Source: Bacillota bacterium
Lineage (GTDB): Bacteria; Bacillota; Clostridia; Oscillospirales; Oscillospiraceae
DNA: 15,527 bases
Direction of reading: 5' to 3'
NCBI GenBank assembly: GCA_009781925.1
Contig: WQUU01000077.1
Coordinates: 1-15,527 of the forward strand
Part shown: piece after piece, positions 1 to 5,648 of the stretch
Layout of the letters: every line of letters begins with the position of its first letter
Numbering within the stretch: the stretch's first letter is position 1
Position numbers and translations under genes: made by a program
Notes under the pieces: model-generated
Databases searched by the model: none
Seen by the model: only the letters and a program-made list of their open reading frames with translations
Told to the model about the DNA's origin: nothing

Positions 1-377
1 AGGATCGTCCCGCCGCCGATCCCCGTGCCGCCCAGATGGGTATATTCTCCGTTCCGGCAGAGGACAAAGGCCGTGCCCGTGCCGACGCTGGCGACAATCG
101 CCTCGTTTAATCCCGCAAGAGCCGTGCCGCCGCGGCCGATGGCTTCCGGCTCCGGAACATACACGGGCGGCAGGCCGAAGGTCTCCGCGCCGCAGGTCTT
201 CGCGTGCACGCCCGTAACGTGGAGGGAATTCACCGCGCCGCACGCATCCAAAAAGGTTCCGATCATCTCCTCTGTGGAGCGCCCGCCGTAGTTCTCATAA
301 AGACCATGTCCCATTTTCCCGTCGCGCGACAGCGCTATTTTCAGCGCGCTGCCGCCGGCGTCAATGCCAATTGTCAT
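1..377 (-). CDS. coaW: Type II pantothenate kinase, N-terminal part (runs off the window)
   Basis: Probable type II pantothenate kinase, which phosphorylates pantothenate with ATP in the first committed step of cytoplasmic coenzyme A synthesis. Only the first 125 codons are present; the C-terminus lies left of position 1. Visible features are the N-terminal phosphate-binding strand MTIGIDAGGSALKIAL (residues 1-16), the family's E-x-E-A-I-x-x-G stretch (EPEAIGRG, 76-83), and the glycine-rich nucleotide-binding segments VGTGTAF (98-104) and GGTGIGGGT (near 116-124). The ATG at 377 is preceded by a GAGAGG ribosome site on the minus strand and lies 10 bp after the trmD stop, so it is probably the last gene seen of the same operon. 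In many Firmicutes rplS occupies this place. A related acetate/sugar kinase-HSP70-actin fold kinase is the main alternative, but the E-x-E-A-I motif favours pantothenate kinase. Confidence 0.82.
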   Translation of the reverse strand, partial: MTIGIDAGGSALKIALSRDGKMGHGLYENYGGRSTEEMIGTFLDACGAVNSLHVTGVHAKTCGAETFGLPPVYVPEPEAIGRGGTALAGLNEAIVASVGTGTAFVLCRNGEYTHLGGTGIGGGTI

Positions 378-387
378 GTGCACCCTC

Positions 388-1680
388 TCACAACAGTTTT
401 TCAAAAGCCACGCGGAAGGGATCCGATTCCGTACTGCGGCTCAGCTTGATGGTTCCGCAGCGCCGGTAGCCGTGCTTCTTCAAAAACCCGCGCATCGTGT
501 TGTTCTCCGCGTGGGTATCCACCCGCAGGCTGGTTCTTCCCAGGCCCCGGCTGAGTTCCTCGGAAAAATCCAGCATCTCCCCCGCCAAAGCCGTGTGCCG
601 AAAATCGCCGCGCACCGCGATCCGGTGGACGACACCGTAGTTCTCCCCCGATATCAGCCACTCGCCGCCGAACAAAAGATTTGCATAATCTTCTTCCGGC
701 CGCATGGAGACCGTGCATATTCCGACGATTTCGTCTTTATGGAGAAACACCCAGCCCTCGCTCCGGGCGATGTCCCCGAGAAAGGCGGCCTCGTCCGGGT
801 AACCGTCCTGCCACTGGGGCACGCCGCACTCCGCCAGACGGGCCTGGGCGTCCCGGACGATGTCCATAATGGCAGGGATATCTGAGATCTCCATCCGGCG
901 CTGGTCGAAGCTCTGGGGTTGTGGCGCGAGGCCCCGTTCATCCAAAATCTCGGCGACGAGCTCTTTGTCCCCGTCACTCCGGGGGACAAAGGCGAAAAAG
1001 AGGTCGGGCCGCTTGTCCAGGGTGCGCTCCAAACTCTTTTTCCGCCGCCAACGGGTCACGGCGGCATGGTCACCGTTCAGGAGTTCGCTTGGCACGGCGC
1101 GGTTTTCCCATATCTCTGGCCGGGTGTACTGGGGGTACTCGAGCAGTCCCTCCCAGTGGCTCTCGCCGGTGAAGCACTCCTCGTCGCTCAGCACGCCCGG
1201 CAGAAGGCGGCAGACGCTGTCCGCCACCGCCATGGCCGGTATCTCCCCACCGGTCAGCACAAAATTGCCAATCGAGATCTCCTCGTCCACGCACTGCTCA
1301 ATAAACCGTTCATCGATGCCCTCATAGTGGCCGCAGATCAGAACCAGATGGTCGTAGTTGTCGCGGAGGCGGACGGCGTCCGCCTGAGTGAAGGGTTTTC
1401 CCTGGGGGCTGAGGGCAATCACATGGCTTCTGCAATTGAATTTAGTTGATATAATATTTTCCAAGCAGGACTTCAGCGGCTGCGCCATCAGTACGCAGCC
1501 CCAGCCCCCGCCGTAGGGGTAATCATCGACCTGCCTCTGCCTGTTCTCTGTGAAATCCCGAATCTGGACGCAGTTGATCTCCAGAATTCCCTTAGTTTCC
1601 GCGCGGCCCAGGATGCTCTCCCCCAGCACGGCCCGCATGGAATCCGGGAACAGCGTCATGATGTCAATGCGATAAGACAT
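388..1680 (-). CDS. trmD: tRNA (guanine37-N1)-methyltransferase TrmD fused to a C-terminal GNAT acetyltransferase domain
   Basis: Residues 1 to about 250 are TrmD, the SPOUT methyltransferase that makes m1G37 in tRNAs reading CNN codons and so prevents frameshifting. Its signatures are MTLFPDSM (8-15), DDYPYGGGWG (52-61), CGHYEGIDERF (116-126), EISIGNFVLTGGE (134-146) and LLEYPQYTRPE (179-189). The usual catalytic Asp region reads GES, with Glu173 in place of Asp, a substitution I believe occurs in other Clostridia. Residues from about 263 to 430 form a GNAT domain, with RIAVRGDFRHTALAGEML (353-370) as motif A and DTHAENNTMRGFLKKHGY (388-405) as the C-terminal motif. The acetyl-CoA loop is degenerate: R-x-x-A-x-A rather than R-x-x-G-x-G/A. 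There is no stop or ribosome site between domains; the linker is LAPQPQSFDQRR. Residues about 76-82 (IISTKFN) come from an AT-rich repeat at 1441-1460. The acetylation substrate is unknown. Confidence 0.93.
   Translation of the reverse strand: MSYRIDIMTLFPDSMRAVLGESILGRAETKGILEINCVQIRDFTENRQRQVDDYPYGGGWGCVLMAQPLKSCLENIISTKFNCRSHVIALSPQGKPFTQADAVRLRDNYDHLVLICGHYEGIDERFIEQCVDEEISIGNFVLTGGEIPAMAVADSVCRLLPGVLSDEECFTGESHWEGLLEYPQYTRPEIWENRAVPSELLNGDHAAVTRWRRKKSLERTLDKRPDLFFAFVPRSDGDKELVAEILDERGLAPQPQSFDQRRMEISDIPAIMDIVRDAQARLAECGVPQWQDGYPDEAAFLGDIARSEGWVFLHKDEIVGICTVSMRPEEDYANLLFGGEWLISGENYGVVHRIAVRGDFRHTALAGEMLDFSEELSRGLGRTSLRVDTHAENNTMRGFLKKHGYRRCGTIKLSRSTESDPFRVAFEKLL
1441..1460 (-). repeat. 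AT-rich 20-mer repeat inside trmD
   Basis: Read on the minus strand this is AAAATATTATATCAACTAAA, matching 18 of 20 bases with 11221-11240 in the glucan synthase gene. It is a sharp AT-rich island in a GC-rich gene and is translated as part of NIISTKFN, in a poorly conserved loop between TrmD motifs. See the matching entries at 10033, 11221 and 11299. Confidence 0.6.
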
Positions 1681-1698
1681 TCTTTTTTCCTCTCCGCA

Positions 1699-1726
1699 CG
1701 GAGCGATGTGGGCATCGCCCCCTACA
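1699..1726 (-). repeat. TGTAGGG-type palindromic repeat overlapping the rimM stop
   Basis: On the minus strand the unit begins TGTAGGGGGCGATGCC and folds as GCGATG / CATCGC around a CCCA loop. Its TAG at 1722-1724 is the rimM stop codon, so insertion of the repeat probably set the present end of RimM. It matches the copy at 9448-9475 in 24 of 28 bases. It fills most of the 41-bp space between rimM and trmD. Confidence 0.75.
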
Positions 1727-2207
1727 TTCCCTCAATCAGGCGCGCGGTGACAAGGCCGGCCTCGGTGTCCGTGTTCAAAATAAAGGCCGGCACGGCGGGG
1801 ATGAGAATCTCCCGCTCCCCCCGCACCACGTAGATGTTGGAGGCCGCGCCCTCTATGATATCAACCAACTTGCCCAATTGCGCCCCGGTCTCGTCCACGA
1901 CAGTTGCCCCCAGGATGTCCTGGAGGAAAAAAGCGCCGATTTCCAGTTTCACATCTCCCCGGTCGAGGAAGACGACGCGGTTTTTGAGGGCCATGGCGGC
2001 GTTGATATCGTCCACGCCCTCGAATTTGACGAGGAGCATACCCTTGTGTTCTTTGGCGGCGGCGATTTTATAGGGTTTTCCGCCGATATAGAGGGCGGGG
2101 AGTCTTGACAGAAAGGCCGGGGAATCGGCCCACGGCTCGAGCTTGACTTCGCCCCGAATACCGTGGGTATTGACGATTTTCCCGGCTTCTAAATAACGCT
2201 GTTTCAA
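1722..2207 (-). CDS. rimM: 16S rRNA processing / 30S maturation factor RimM
   Basis: RimM assists late assembly of the 30S head by binding S19 and the maturing 16S rRNA. The protein is 161 residues, normal for the family. The N-terminal motif LEAGKIVNTHGIRGEVKLEP (6-25) is the classic RimM barrel signature. A C-terminal PRC-barrel-like half follows, with LQDILGATVVDETGAQLGKL (about 95-114) and REILIPAVPAFI (about 132-143). It lies 11 bp after khpA and 41 bp before trmD, the standard order. The stop codon is provided by the palindromic repeat at 1699-1726, so the natural C-terminus may have been slightly altered (it ends ARLIEGM). Confidence 0.95.
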   Translation of the reverse strand: MKQRYLEAGKIVNTHGIRGEVKLEPWADSPAFLSRLPALYIGGKPYKIAAAKEHKGMLLVKFEGVDDINAAMALKNRVVFLDRGDVKLEIGAFFLQDILGATVVDETGAQLGKLVDIIEGAASNIYVVRGEREILIPAVPAFILNTDTEAGLVTARLIEGM

Positions 2208-2218
2208 AGAATCTCCAA

Positions 2219-2449
2219 TTAGTCCAAAACTTCCACGGACACGCGCTGGCCCTGGCGCTTGGCGACCGACCGCATCAGGGTGCGGATCTCCTTGATGATT
2301 CGGCCCTGCCGCCCGATGACCTTGCCCATGTCCCCCTCGGCGACCCGCACCTCGTAGACCGTCTCGTAGTCGGAGACTTTCTCCTCGATCTGAACGGCGT
2401 CCGGGTTATCCACGAGGTTCTTCACAATATAGGTGAGCAAATCTTTCAT
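2219..2449 (-). CDS. khpA: KH-domain RNA-binding protein KhpA (YlqC)
   Basis: A 76-residue single KH-domain protein of the KhpA family, which pairs with KhpB/Jag to bind RNA and affects cell elongation and division in Gram-positive bacteria. The KH signature is GDMGKVIGRQGRIIKEIRTL (residues about 39-58), containing the G-x-x-G loop GRQG. It starts 6 bp after the rpsP stop and ends 11 bp before rimM, the usual position between rpsP and rimM, so translation is probably coupled to rpsP. The partner khpB is not in the window. Length and motif are normal; no anomaly was seen. Confidence 0.95.
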   Translation of the reverse strand: MKDLLTYIVKNLVDNPDAVQIEEKVSDYETVYEVRVAEGDMGKVIGRQGRIIKEIRTLMRSVAKRQGQRVSVEVLD

Positions 2450-2455
2450 AGGGCC

Positions 2456-2785
2456 TTACCCCTCAACCTGTTCCGGGGCGTCGGGGACGCCGCCCCCTAC
2501 AGCTTCCTCCACGGCCTCGGCTGGCTTGACAGTCTCGGCCTTCTTTTGCGCGGCCTCGGCTTTTTTCAGCAGTGCGCGCACGGTATCGGTCGGCTGCGCG
2601 CCCACACCCAGCCAGTATTTCGCGCGCTCCGCATCGACCTTGATCTGGGCGGGTTCCGCCAGGGGATCATAGGTGCCGATTTCCTCGATGAAGCGCCCGT
2701 CCCGCGCCCGGCGGGAGTCGGAGACCACGATGCGGTAGTAGGGGTTTTTCTTTGCGCCCATCCTGCGCAGTCTGATTTTGACCAT
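2456..2785 (-). CDS. rpsP: 30S ribosomal protein S16, with repeat-encoded tail
   Basis: Ribosomal protein S16, a structural protein of the 30S body. The conserved core covers about residues 1-75: VKIRLRRMGAKKNPYYRIVV, then RDGRFIEEIGTYDP and a YWLGVGAQPTDTV segment. After it comes a charged Ala/Lys/Glu tail, common in clostridial S16. The last 15 residues are unusual: AVGGGVPDAP (95-104) is a translation of a TGTAGGG palindromic repeat (2474-2501), and the normal stop presumably lay before or within it. The total of 109 residues exceeds the 80-95 typical of the family. The ATG at 2785 follows a GGAGG site. The gene follows DUF6483 after a 77-bp hairpin and may have its own promoter. Confidence 0.96.
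   Translation of the reverse strand: MVKIRLRRMGAKKNPYYRIVVSDSRRARDGRFIEEIGTYDPLAEPAQIKVDAERAKYWLGVGAQPTDTVRALLKKAEAAQKKAETVKPAEAVEEAVGGGVPDAPEQVEG
2474..2501 (-). repeat. TGTAGGG-type palindromic repeat translated as the S16 tail
   Basis: The minus-strand unit starts TGTAGGGGGCGGCGTC and pairs GGCGTC with GACGCC across a CCC loop. It is read in frame within rpsP as AVGGGVPDAP. Stem bases differ from the other copies while pairing is kept, which marks it as a member of the same family rather than ordinary coding sequence. Confidence 0.72.
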
Positions 2786-2807
2786 AATAATGATTCCTCC
2801 AACAAAA

Positions 2808-2821
2808 AATTATATATAATT
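2808..2821. promoter_or_regulatory. AT-only palindrome upstream of rpsP, possible -10 element
   Basis: AATTATATATAATT is a perfect 14-bp palindrome about 25 bp upstream of the rpsP start. On the minus strand it offers a TATAAT -10 (2809-2814), but the matching -35 position 17 bp away reads AGAACA, only 3 of 6. It could be a weak internal promoter giving extra rpsP-khpA-rimM-trmD transcription, or simply a low-structure leader near the ribosome site. Confidence 0.35.
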
Positions 2822-2833
2822 CGAGAAAACATG

Positions 2834-2910
2834 TTCTGTAGGGAACGGATCGATCCGTTCCGTCGGATTGATCCAAGATTTCGGAACGGATCAATCCGTT
2901 CCCTACAGAA
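2834..2910. repeat. Double TGTAGGG palindrome forming a 77-bp hairpin between DUF6483 and rpsP
   Basis: Two opposed repeat units run from TTCTGTAGGG (2834) to CCCTACAGAA (2910). They pair over about 29 positions with one internal mismatch, leaving a loop near 2863-2881. Each arm is itself a palindrome: 2842-2861 (GGAACGGATCGATCCGTTCC) is perfect over 20 bp, and the second arm differs at one central base. In the leftward transcript this would be a very stable intercistronic hairpin. There is no T-run after it on the minus strand, so it is not a standard terminator; it could set differential mRNA stability. Confidence 0.85.
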
Positions 2911-2927
2911 GGAGATACGGCATTTTA

Positions 2928-3317
2928 TTAATATTGCAAATTGTCCTGCGGCAGCACGGCGCCGAGGCCGAATTGATCCACCAGGTCACGCAGGCCCTCG
3001 TCAATCTCCTCCCGGGAAAAGCCCGCCTCCTTCAATTGCGCGTCGGTCATCGCGTTCAGGCGGCTGTAGAAGTCCAGGCCCAGAAGCAGACACTCGCGGT
3101 TGTCCGGATCCAGGGATGTGAAAAGCAGATCCTCCGCGTCACCCACGCGCTTTTCCAGCAGGAGCGCGTCGATGGCCTGCGCGCATTTGTCCACCTCGGC
3201 GCTGTTATGTTCCTCTTTCTCGTGGTACTTCGGCGCGCTTGTATTGAACAGGAGCCGGCCAATACTCTCCGTCACCACATTGATCTGCCTGATCAGCCAA
3301 TCATCATGAAACGCCAT
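2928..3317 (-). CDS. DUF6483 family protein
   Basis: A 129-residue cytoplasmic helical protein matching, by recognition, the uncharacterised DUF6483 family of Clostridia. The N-terminal segment MAFHDDWLIRQINVVTESIG is followed by RLLFNTSA. The middle resembles a TPR-like helix pair (DALLLEKRVGDAEDLLFTSL, then LLLGLDFYSRLNAM), and the end has FSREEIDEGLRDLVDQFG. The start at 3317 is chosen because an AAGGAG site lies 9 bp upstream; an in-frame ATG at 3434 has no such site and would translate repeat sequence. It sits between ffh and rpsP, where no gene is normally found. Function is unknown; a role near ribosome or membrane-protein biogenesis would be guilt by association only. Confidence 0.85.
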   Translation of the reverse strand: MAFHDDWLIRQINVVTESIGRLLFNTSAPKYHEKEEHNSAEVDKCAQAIDALLLEKRVGDAEDLLFTSLDPDNRECLLLGLDFYSRLNAMTDAQLKEAGFSREEIDEGLRDLVDQFGLGAVLPQDNLQY

Positions 3318-3355
3318 TTTTCGCAACTCCTTGCCCCCGTTAAAAATTCCGCAGG

Positions 3356-3420
3356 CGGGCCGCCGAGGGCGGCGGCCCCTACAGGGGGATTTGTAGGGTC
3401 GGGTTTCCATGCCCGACCGA
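3356..3420. repeat. Pair of opposed TGTAGGG palindromic repeats upstream of DUF6483
   Basis: Two units face each other. The first (3356-3383, minus strand) has the stem GGGCCGCC / GGCGGCCC. The second (3392-3420, plus strand) begins TGTAGGGTCGGG and pairs GGTCGGG with CCCGACC. They are separated by 8 bp and occupy nearly half of the 146-bp gap between ffh and the DUF6483 gene. Nothing else is recognised in this gap except the DUF6483 ribosome site. Confidence 0.8.
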
Positions 3421-3463
3421 TGTACGCAGAGCATTTCAAGCGGGGATGGAACAGGCTCATTGA

Positions 3464-4801
3464 CTAAAATCCGAACATGCCCTTTTTGTTGCCGAAGCGG
3501 TGCGTTCGCTTGCTGCCGGAGAACTGCTTCGCCATCTGTTTCATCGCGTCAAATTGCTTTAACAGGCGGTTGATGTCCACCACCGTTGTGCCGCTCCCGG
3601 AGGCGATCCGGCGCTTGCGGCTGCTGTTCAGAATCTGCGGGTTCTCCCGCTCGTGGGGAGTCATGCTCTGAATGACGGCCTCGGTTCGGAGCAGCGCCCG
3701 TTCGTCGATCTGCGCCCCGGCCAGAGCCTTCGCGTCCACGCCCGGCAGCATCCCCGCGATATCCTGGAGGCTCCCCATGCCCTTTAATTGGACGAGCTGG
3801 TCGTAGTAGTCGCTGAGGGTGAACTTATTCTGCCTGAGCTTTTCCGCGGCGGCGAGGGCTTTTTTCTCGTCGATTGTGGCCTCCGCCTTCTCGATGAGGC
3901 TCAGCACATCTCCCATGCCCAGGATCCGGGAAGCCATACGATCCGGGTGGAAGGCCTCGATCTGGTCGAGTTTTTCGCCGGTACCGGAGAACTTGATGGG
4001 TTTCCCCGTCACCGCCCGGACGGACAGGGCCGCGCCGCCTCGGGCGTCGCCGTCCAGCTTGGTCAGCATGACGCCTGTGATCCCGAGGGCCGCGTCGAAG
4101 GCGGAGGCCGCGTTTACGGCGTCCTGCCCCGTCATGGCGTCCACCACCAGCAGAATCTCCGCCGGATCGCAGACGGCCTTGATGCGCCTCAGCTCGTCCA
4201 TGAGGGTCGCGTCGATGTGGAGCCGTCCGGCGGTGTCCAGAAAAACCAGATCGTTGCCGTGGCGTCTCGCGTGCTCCAGCGCGGCCTTTGTTATGTCAAC
4301 CGTATTGGCCTGTCCCATCTGGAAAACGGGGATACCCAGCTTCTCCCCCACGGTCTCCAATTGTTTGATGGCCGCCGGGCGGTAGACGTCGCAGGCCGTC
4401 AGCAGCGGGCGCTTGCCCTGTTTTTTCATGAGGGCCGCGAGCTTGGCGCCGTTGGTGGTCTTGCCCGCGCCCTGAAGACCCACCAGCATCACCACGCTGG
4501 GGGCTTTGGCCCCGATATTGAGCTTCACGTTCTCCCCGCCCATGAGGCGGGTGAGCTCCTCGTTGACGATCTTCACAACCATCTGGGCTGGGGACAGGCT
4601 CTCCAGAATATCCTTGCCCACGGCCCGGTCAGAGACAATCTTTACAAAGTCCTTGACTACTTTATAGGAGACGTCCGCCTCCAGAAGGGCCAGGCGCACT
4701 TCCCGCATGGCCTCCTTGATGTCGTTTTCATTCAACCGCCCCTTGCCGCGCAGTTTTTTAAACGCGGCGGCAAGTTTGTCGGATAAGCTTTCAAAGGCCA
4801 T
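3464..4801 (-). CDS. ffh: Signal recognition particle protein Ffh (SRP54)
   Basis: Ffh is the GTPase of the signal recognition particle. With 4.5S/6S RNA it binds signal peptides on ribosomes and docks with FtsY at the membrane. The NG domain shows the P-loop GLQGAGKT (108-115), DVYRPAA (138-144), DTAGR (189-193) and TKLDGDARGG (247-256). Then GTGEKLDQIEAFHPDRM leads into the M domain from about residue 300, with QLKGMGSLQDIAGMLPG and the RNA-binding SRKRRIASGSGTTVVDIN. The start used is the ATG at 4801 (MAFESLSDKL), 6 bases after GGAGGTGA; a GTG three codons upstream overlaps that ribosome site and is rejected. The 445-residue length is normal. It follows ylxM by 45 bp. Confidence 0.97.
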   Translation of the reverse strand: MAFESLSDKLAAAFKKLRGKGRLNENDIKEAMREVRLALLEADVSYKVVKDFVKIVSDRAVGKDILESLSPAQMVVKIVNEELTRLMGGENVKLNIGAKAPSVVMLVGLQGAGKTTNGAKLAALMKKQGKRPLLTACDVYRPAAIKQLETVGEKLGIPVFQMGQANTVDITKAALEHARRHGNDLVFLDTAGRLHIDATLMDELRRIKAVCDPAEILLVVDAMTGQDAVNAASAFDAALGITGVMLTKLDGDARGGAALSVRAVTGKPIKFSGTGEKLDQIEAFHPDRMASRILGMGDVLSLIEKAEATIDEKKALAAAEKLRQNKFTLSDYYDQLVQLKGMGSLQDIAGMLPGVDAKALAGAQIDERALLRTEAVIQSMTPHERENPQILNSSRKRRIASGSGTTVVDINRLLKQFDAMKQMAKQFSGSKRTHRFGNKKGMFGF

Positions 4802-4846
4802 GGATTTCACCTCCGGCGAAAAAAATTAAGAATGAAGAACTTTTCC

Positions 4847-5197
4847 TTATCCTTTCAGCTTTTCCAAGTCGGAAATAATATTGTCGCAGAGCTCCAATCC
4901 CCGGCCCTCACAGAGGGTACGCAGTTCGGCGGCGTCCCGTGTGAGACGCGCAATGCTCTTTTGCATATCCAGAAAACGGGTGAGCAGCCCGGTCTTCTCC
5001 TCCGTCTCCAGCAGGGTGTCCTCCGCCCGGCGGACGATGTCCCACACGCCCTGGCGGGTGACACCGTTTTGCTCCGCGATCTCCTGGAGGGAGAGATCCT
5101 CGTTGTGGTGGAGATCATAGTACTCCCGCTGCTTTTCCGTCAGCAGTTCACCATAGAAGTCAAACAGCATCGTCCACTGTACGGTGTCTGCAGCCAT
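4847..5197 (-). CDS. ylxM: YlxM family helix-turn-helix protein, SRP operon partner
   Basis: A 116-residue YlxM/p13-like protein, first gene of the ylxM-ffh pair. Homologues carry a sigma-region-4-like helix-turn-helix and have been linked to SRP function in Gram-positive bacteria. Here LLTEKQREYYDLHHNEDLSL (about 18-37) and QEIAEQNGVTRQGVWDIVRRAED (about 38-60) form the helix-turn-helix; a helical tail follows with RFLDMQKSIARLTRDAAELR. The start at 5197 is favoured over an upstream in-frame ATG at 5230 because GGAGG lies 8 bp before it. The -10 hexamer at 5239-5244 lies 9-14 bp beyond the 5230 ATG, so transcription would start too close to it for initiation there. Confidence 0.9.
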   Translation of the reverse strand: MAADTVQWTMLFDFYGELLTEKQREYYDLHHNEDLSLQEIAEQNGVTRQGVWDIVRRAEDTLLETEEKTGLLTRFLDMQKSIARLTRDAAELRTLCEGRGLELCDNIISDLEKLKG

Positions 5198-5238
5198 GCG
5201 CCGCACCTCCCGGAGAGAAAAGTCCCGCACAAGATGGA

Positions 5239-5267
5239 ATTATACGCCATGCAAGGGCGAGTGTCAA
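5239..5267 (-). promoter_or_regulatory. Consensus sigma-A promoter of the ylxM-ffh operon
   Basis: On the minus strand a perfect TTGACA (5262-5267) is followed by 17 bp and a perfect TATAAT (5239-5244). The predicted start is near 5231, giving a leader of roughly 30-35 nt before the ylxM ATG at 5197. Such an exact match implies strong constitutive expression, fitting a secretion and translation operon. It is back to back with the rightward promoter at 5312-5340. Confidence 0.93.
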
Positions 5268-5311
5268 GTATTTTTCATTGGCAGAGATAAATAGAGATAA
5301 AAAATATAGGG

Positions 5312-5358
5312 TTGATCTTTGCCGCGGATATGTGTATACTATAGTAAGAAAGTAAGAA
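5312..5358 (+). promoter_or_regulatory. Promoter and likely operator of the antitoxin-toxin unit
   Basis: TTGATC (5312-5317), a 17-bp spacer and TATACT (5335-5340) form a good sigma-A promoter. A perfect palindrome TACTATAGTA (5337-5346) overlaps the -10 and start site, and a tandem AGTAAGAA pair (5343-5358) follows immediately. Both are plausible binding sites for an autorepressing AbrB-like antitoxin; that role is inferred from position and from the habit of such systems. Confidence 0.75.
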
Positions 5359-5387
5359 TTTATTATCCATAAAGGAGTTGTCTTTTC

Positions 5388-5648
5388 ATGTTAGCGGAAC
5401 TGCGCCAAAAATCTCAAGTCACAATTCCAAAAGAAATCGTCTCAAACCTGGGTCTCCATGAGGGTGACAAGCTGGAGATTTTCGAAAAAGACGGCGCTAT
5501 CTTTCTCACGCCTGTCGTGATCTATGACAAGCGGATGTTGGATGAGCTTCGCGGAGAGATTGCGGATGTAAAGGCCAAACTCGCGTCCGGAGAGCAGCCT
5601 GTCTTTGACAATGTGGAAGCGCTCTTTGCGAAACTGGAGGAGACCTGA
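5388..5648 (+). CDS. AbrB/MazE-like antitoxin
   Basis: An 86-residue protein with an N-terminal swapped-hairpin (SpoVT-AbrB) DNA-binding domain: LAELRQKSQVTIPKEIVSNL (2-21) and LGLHEGDKLEIFEKDGAIFL, ending near residue 45. The C-terminal half (DKRMLDELRGEIADVKAKLA, then NVEALFAKLEE) is the helical segment that would wrap the toxin. The ATG at 5388 follows AAAGGAG by about 10 bp. Its TGA overlaps the ATG of the next gene (TGATG at 5646-5650), the classic coupled arrangement of type II toxin-antitoxin operons. It probably represses its own promoter at 5312-5346. The antitoxin reading frame is intact. Confidence 0.88.
   Translation: MLAELRQKSQVTIPKEIVSNLGLHEGDKLEIFEKDGAIFLTPVVIYDKRMLDELRGEIADVKAKLASGEQPVFDNVEALFAKLEET

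Noticed and set aside
1510..1520. GTAGGGG string in trmD resembling the repeat head
   Set aside because: It encodes the conserved TrmD motif YPYGGG and has no stem-loop; a chance match.
2834..3420. CRISPR-like or tandem array from the clustered palindromes
   Set aside because: Units vary in stem sequence, orientation and spacing, and there are no regular spacers or cas genes.
3788..4786. Long open frame on the plus strand (332 codons) opposite ffh
   Set aside because: It lies entirely within ffh, has no ribosome site or recognisable motif, and is low-complexity His/Gly/Val-rich; a shadow of GC-rich coding.
4802..4810. GTG start three codons upstream for ffh
   Set aside because: This GTG overlaps the ribosome site GGAGGTG; the ATG at 4801 gives the family's normal MAFESL start.
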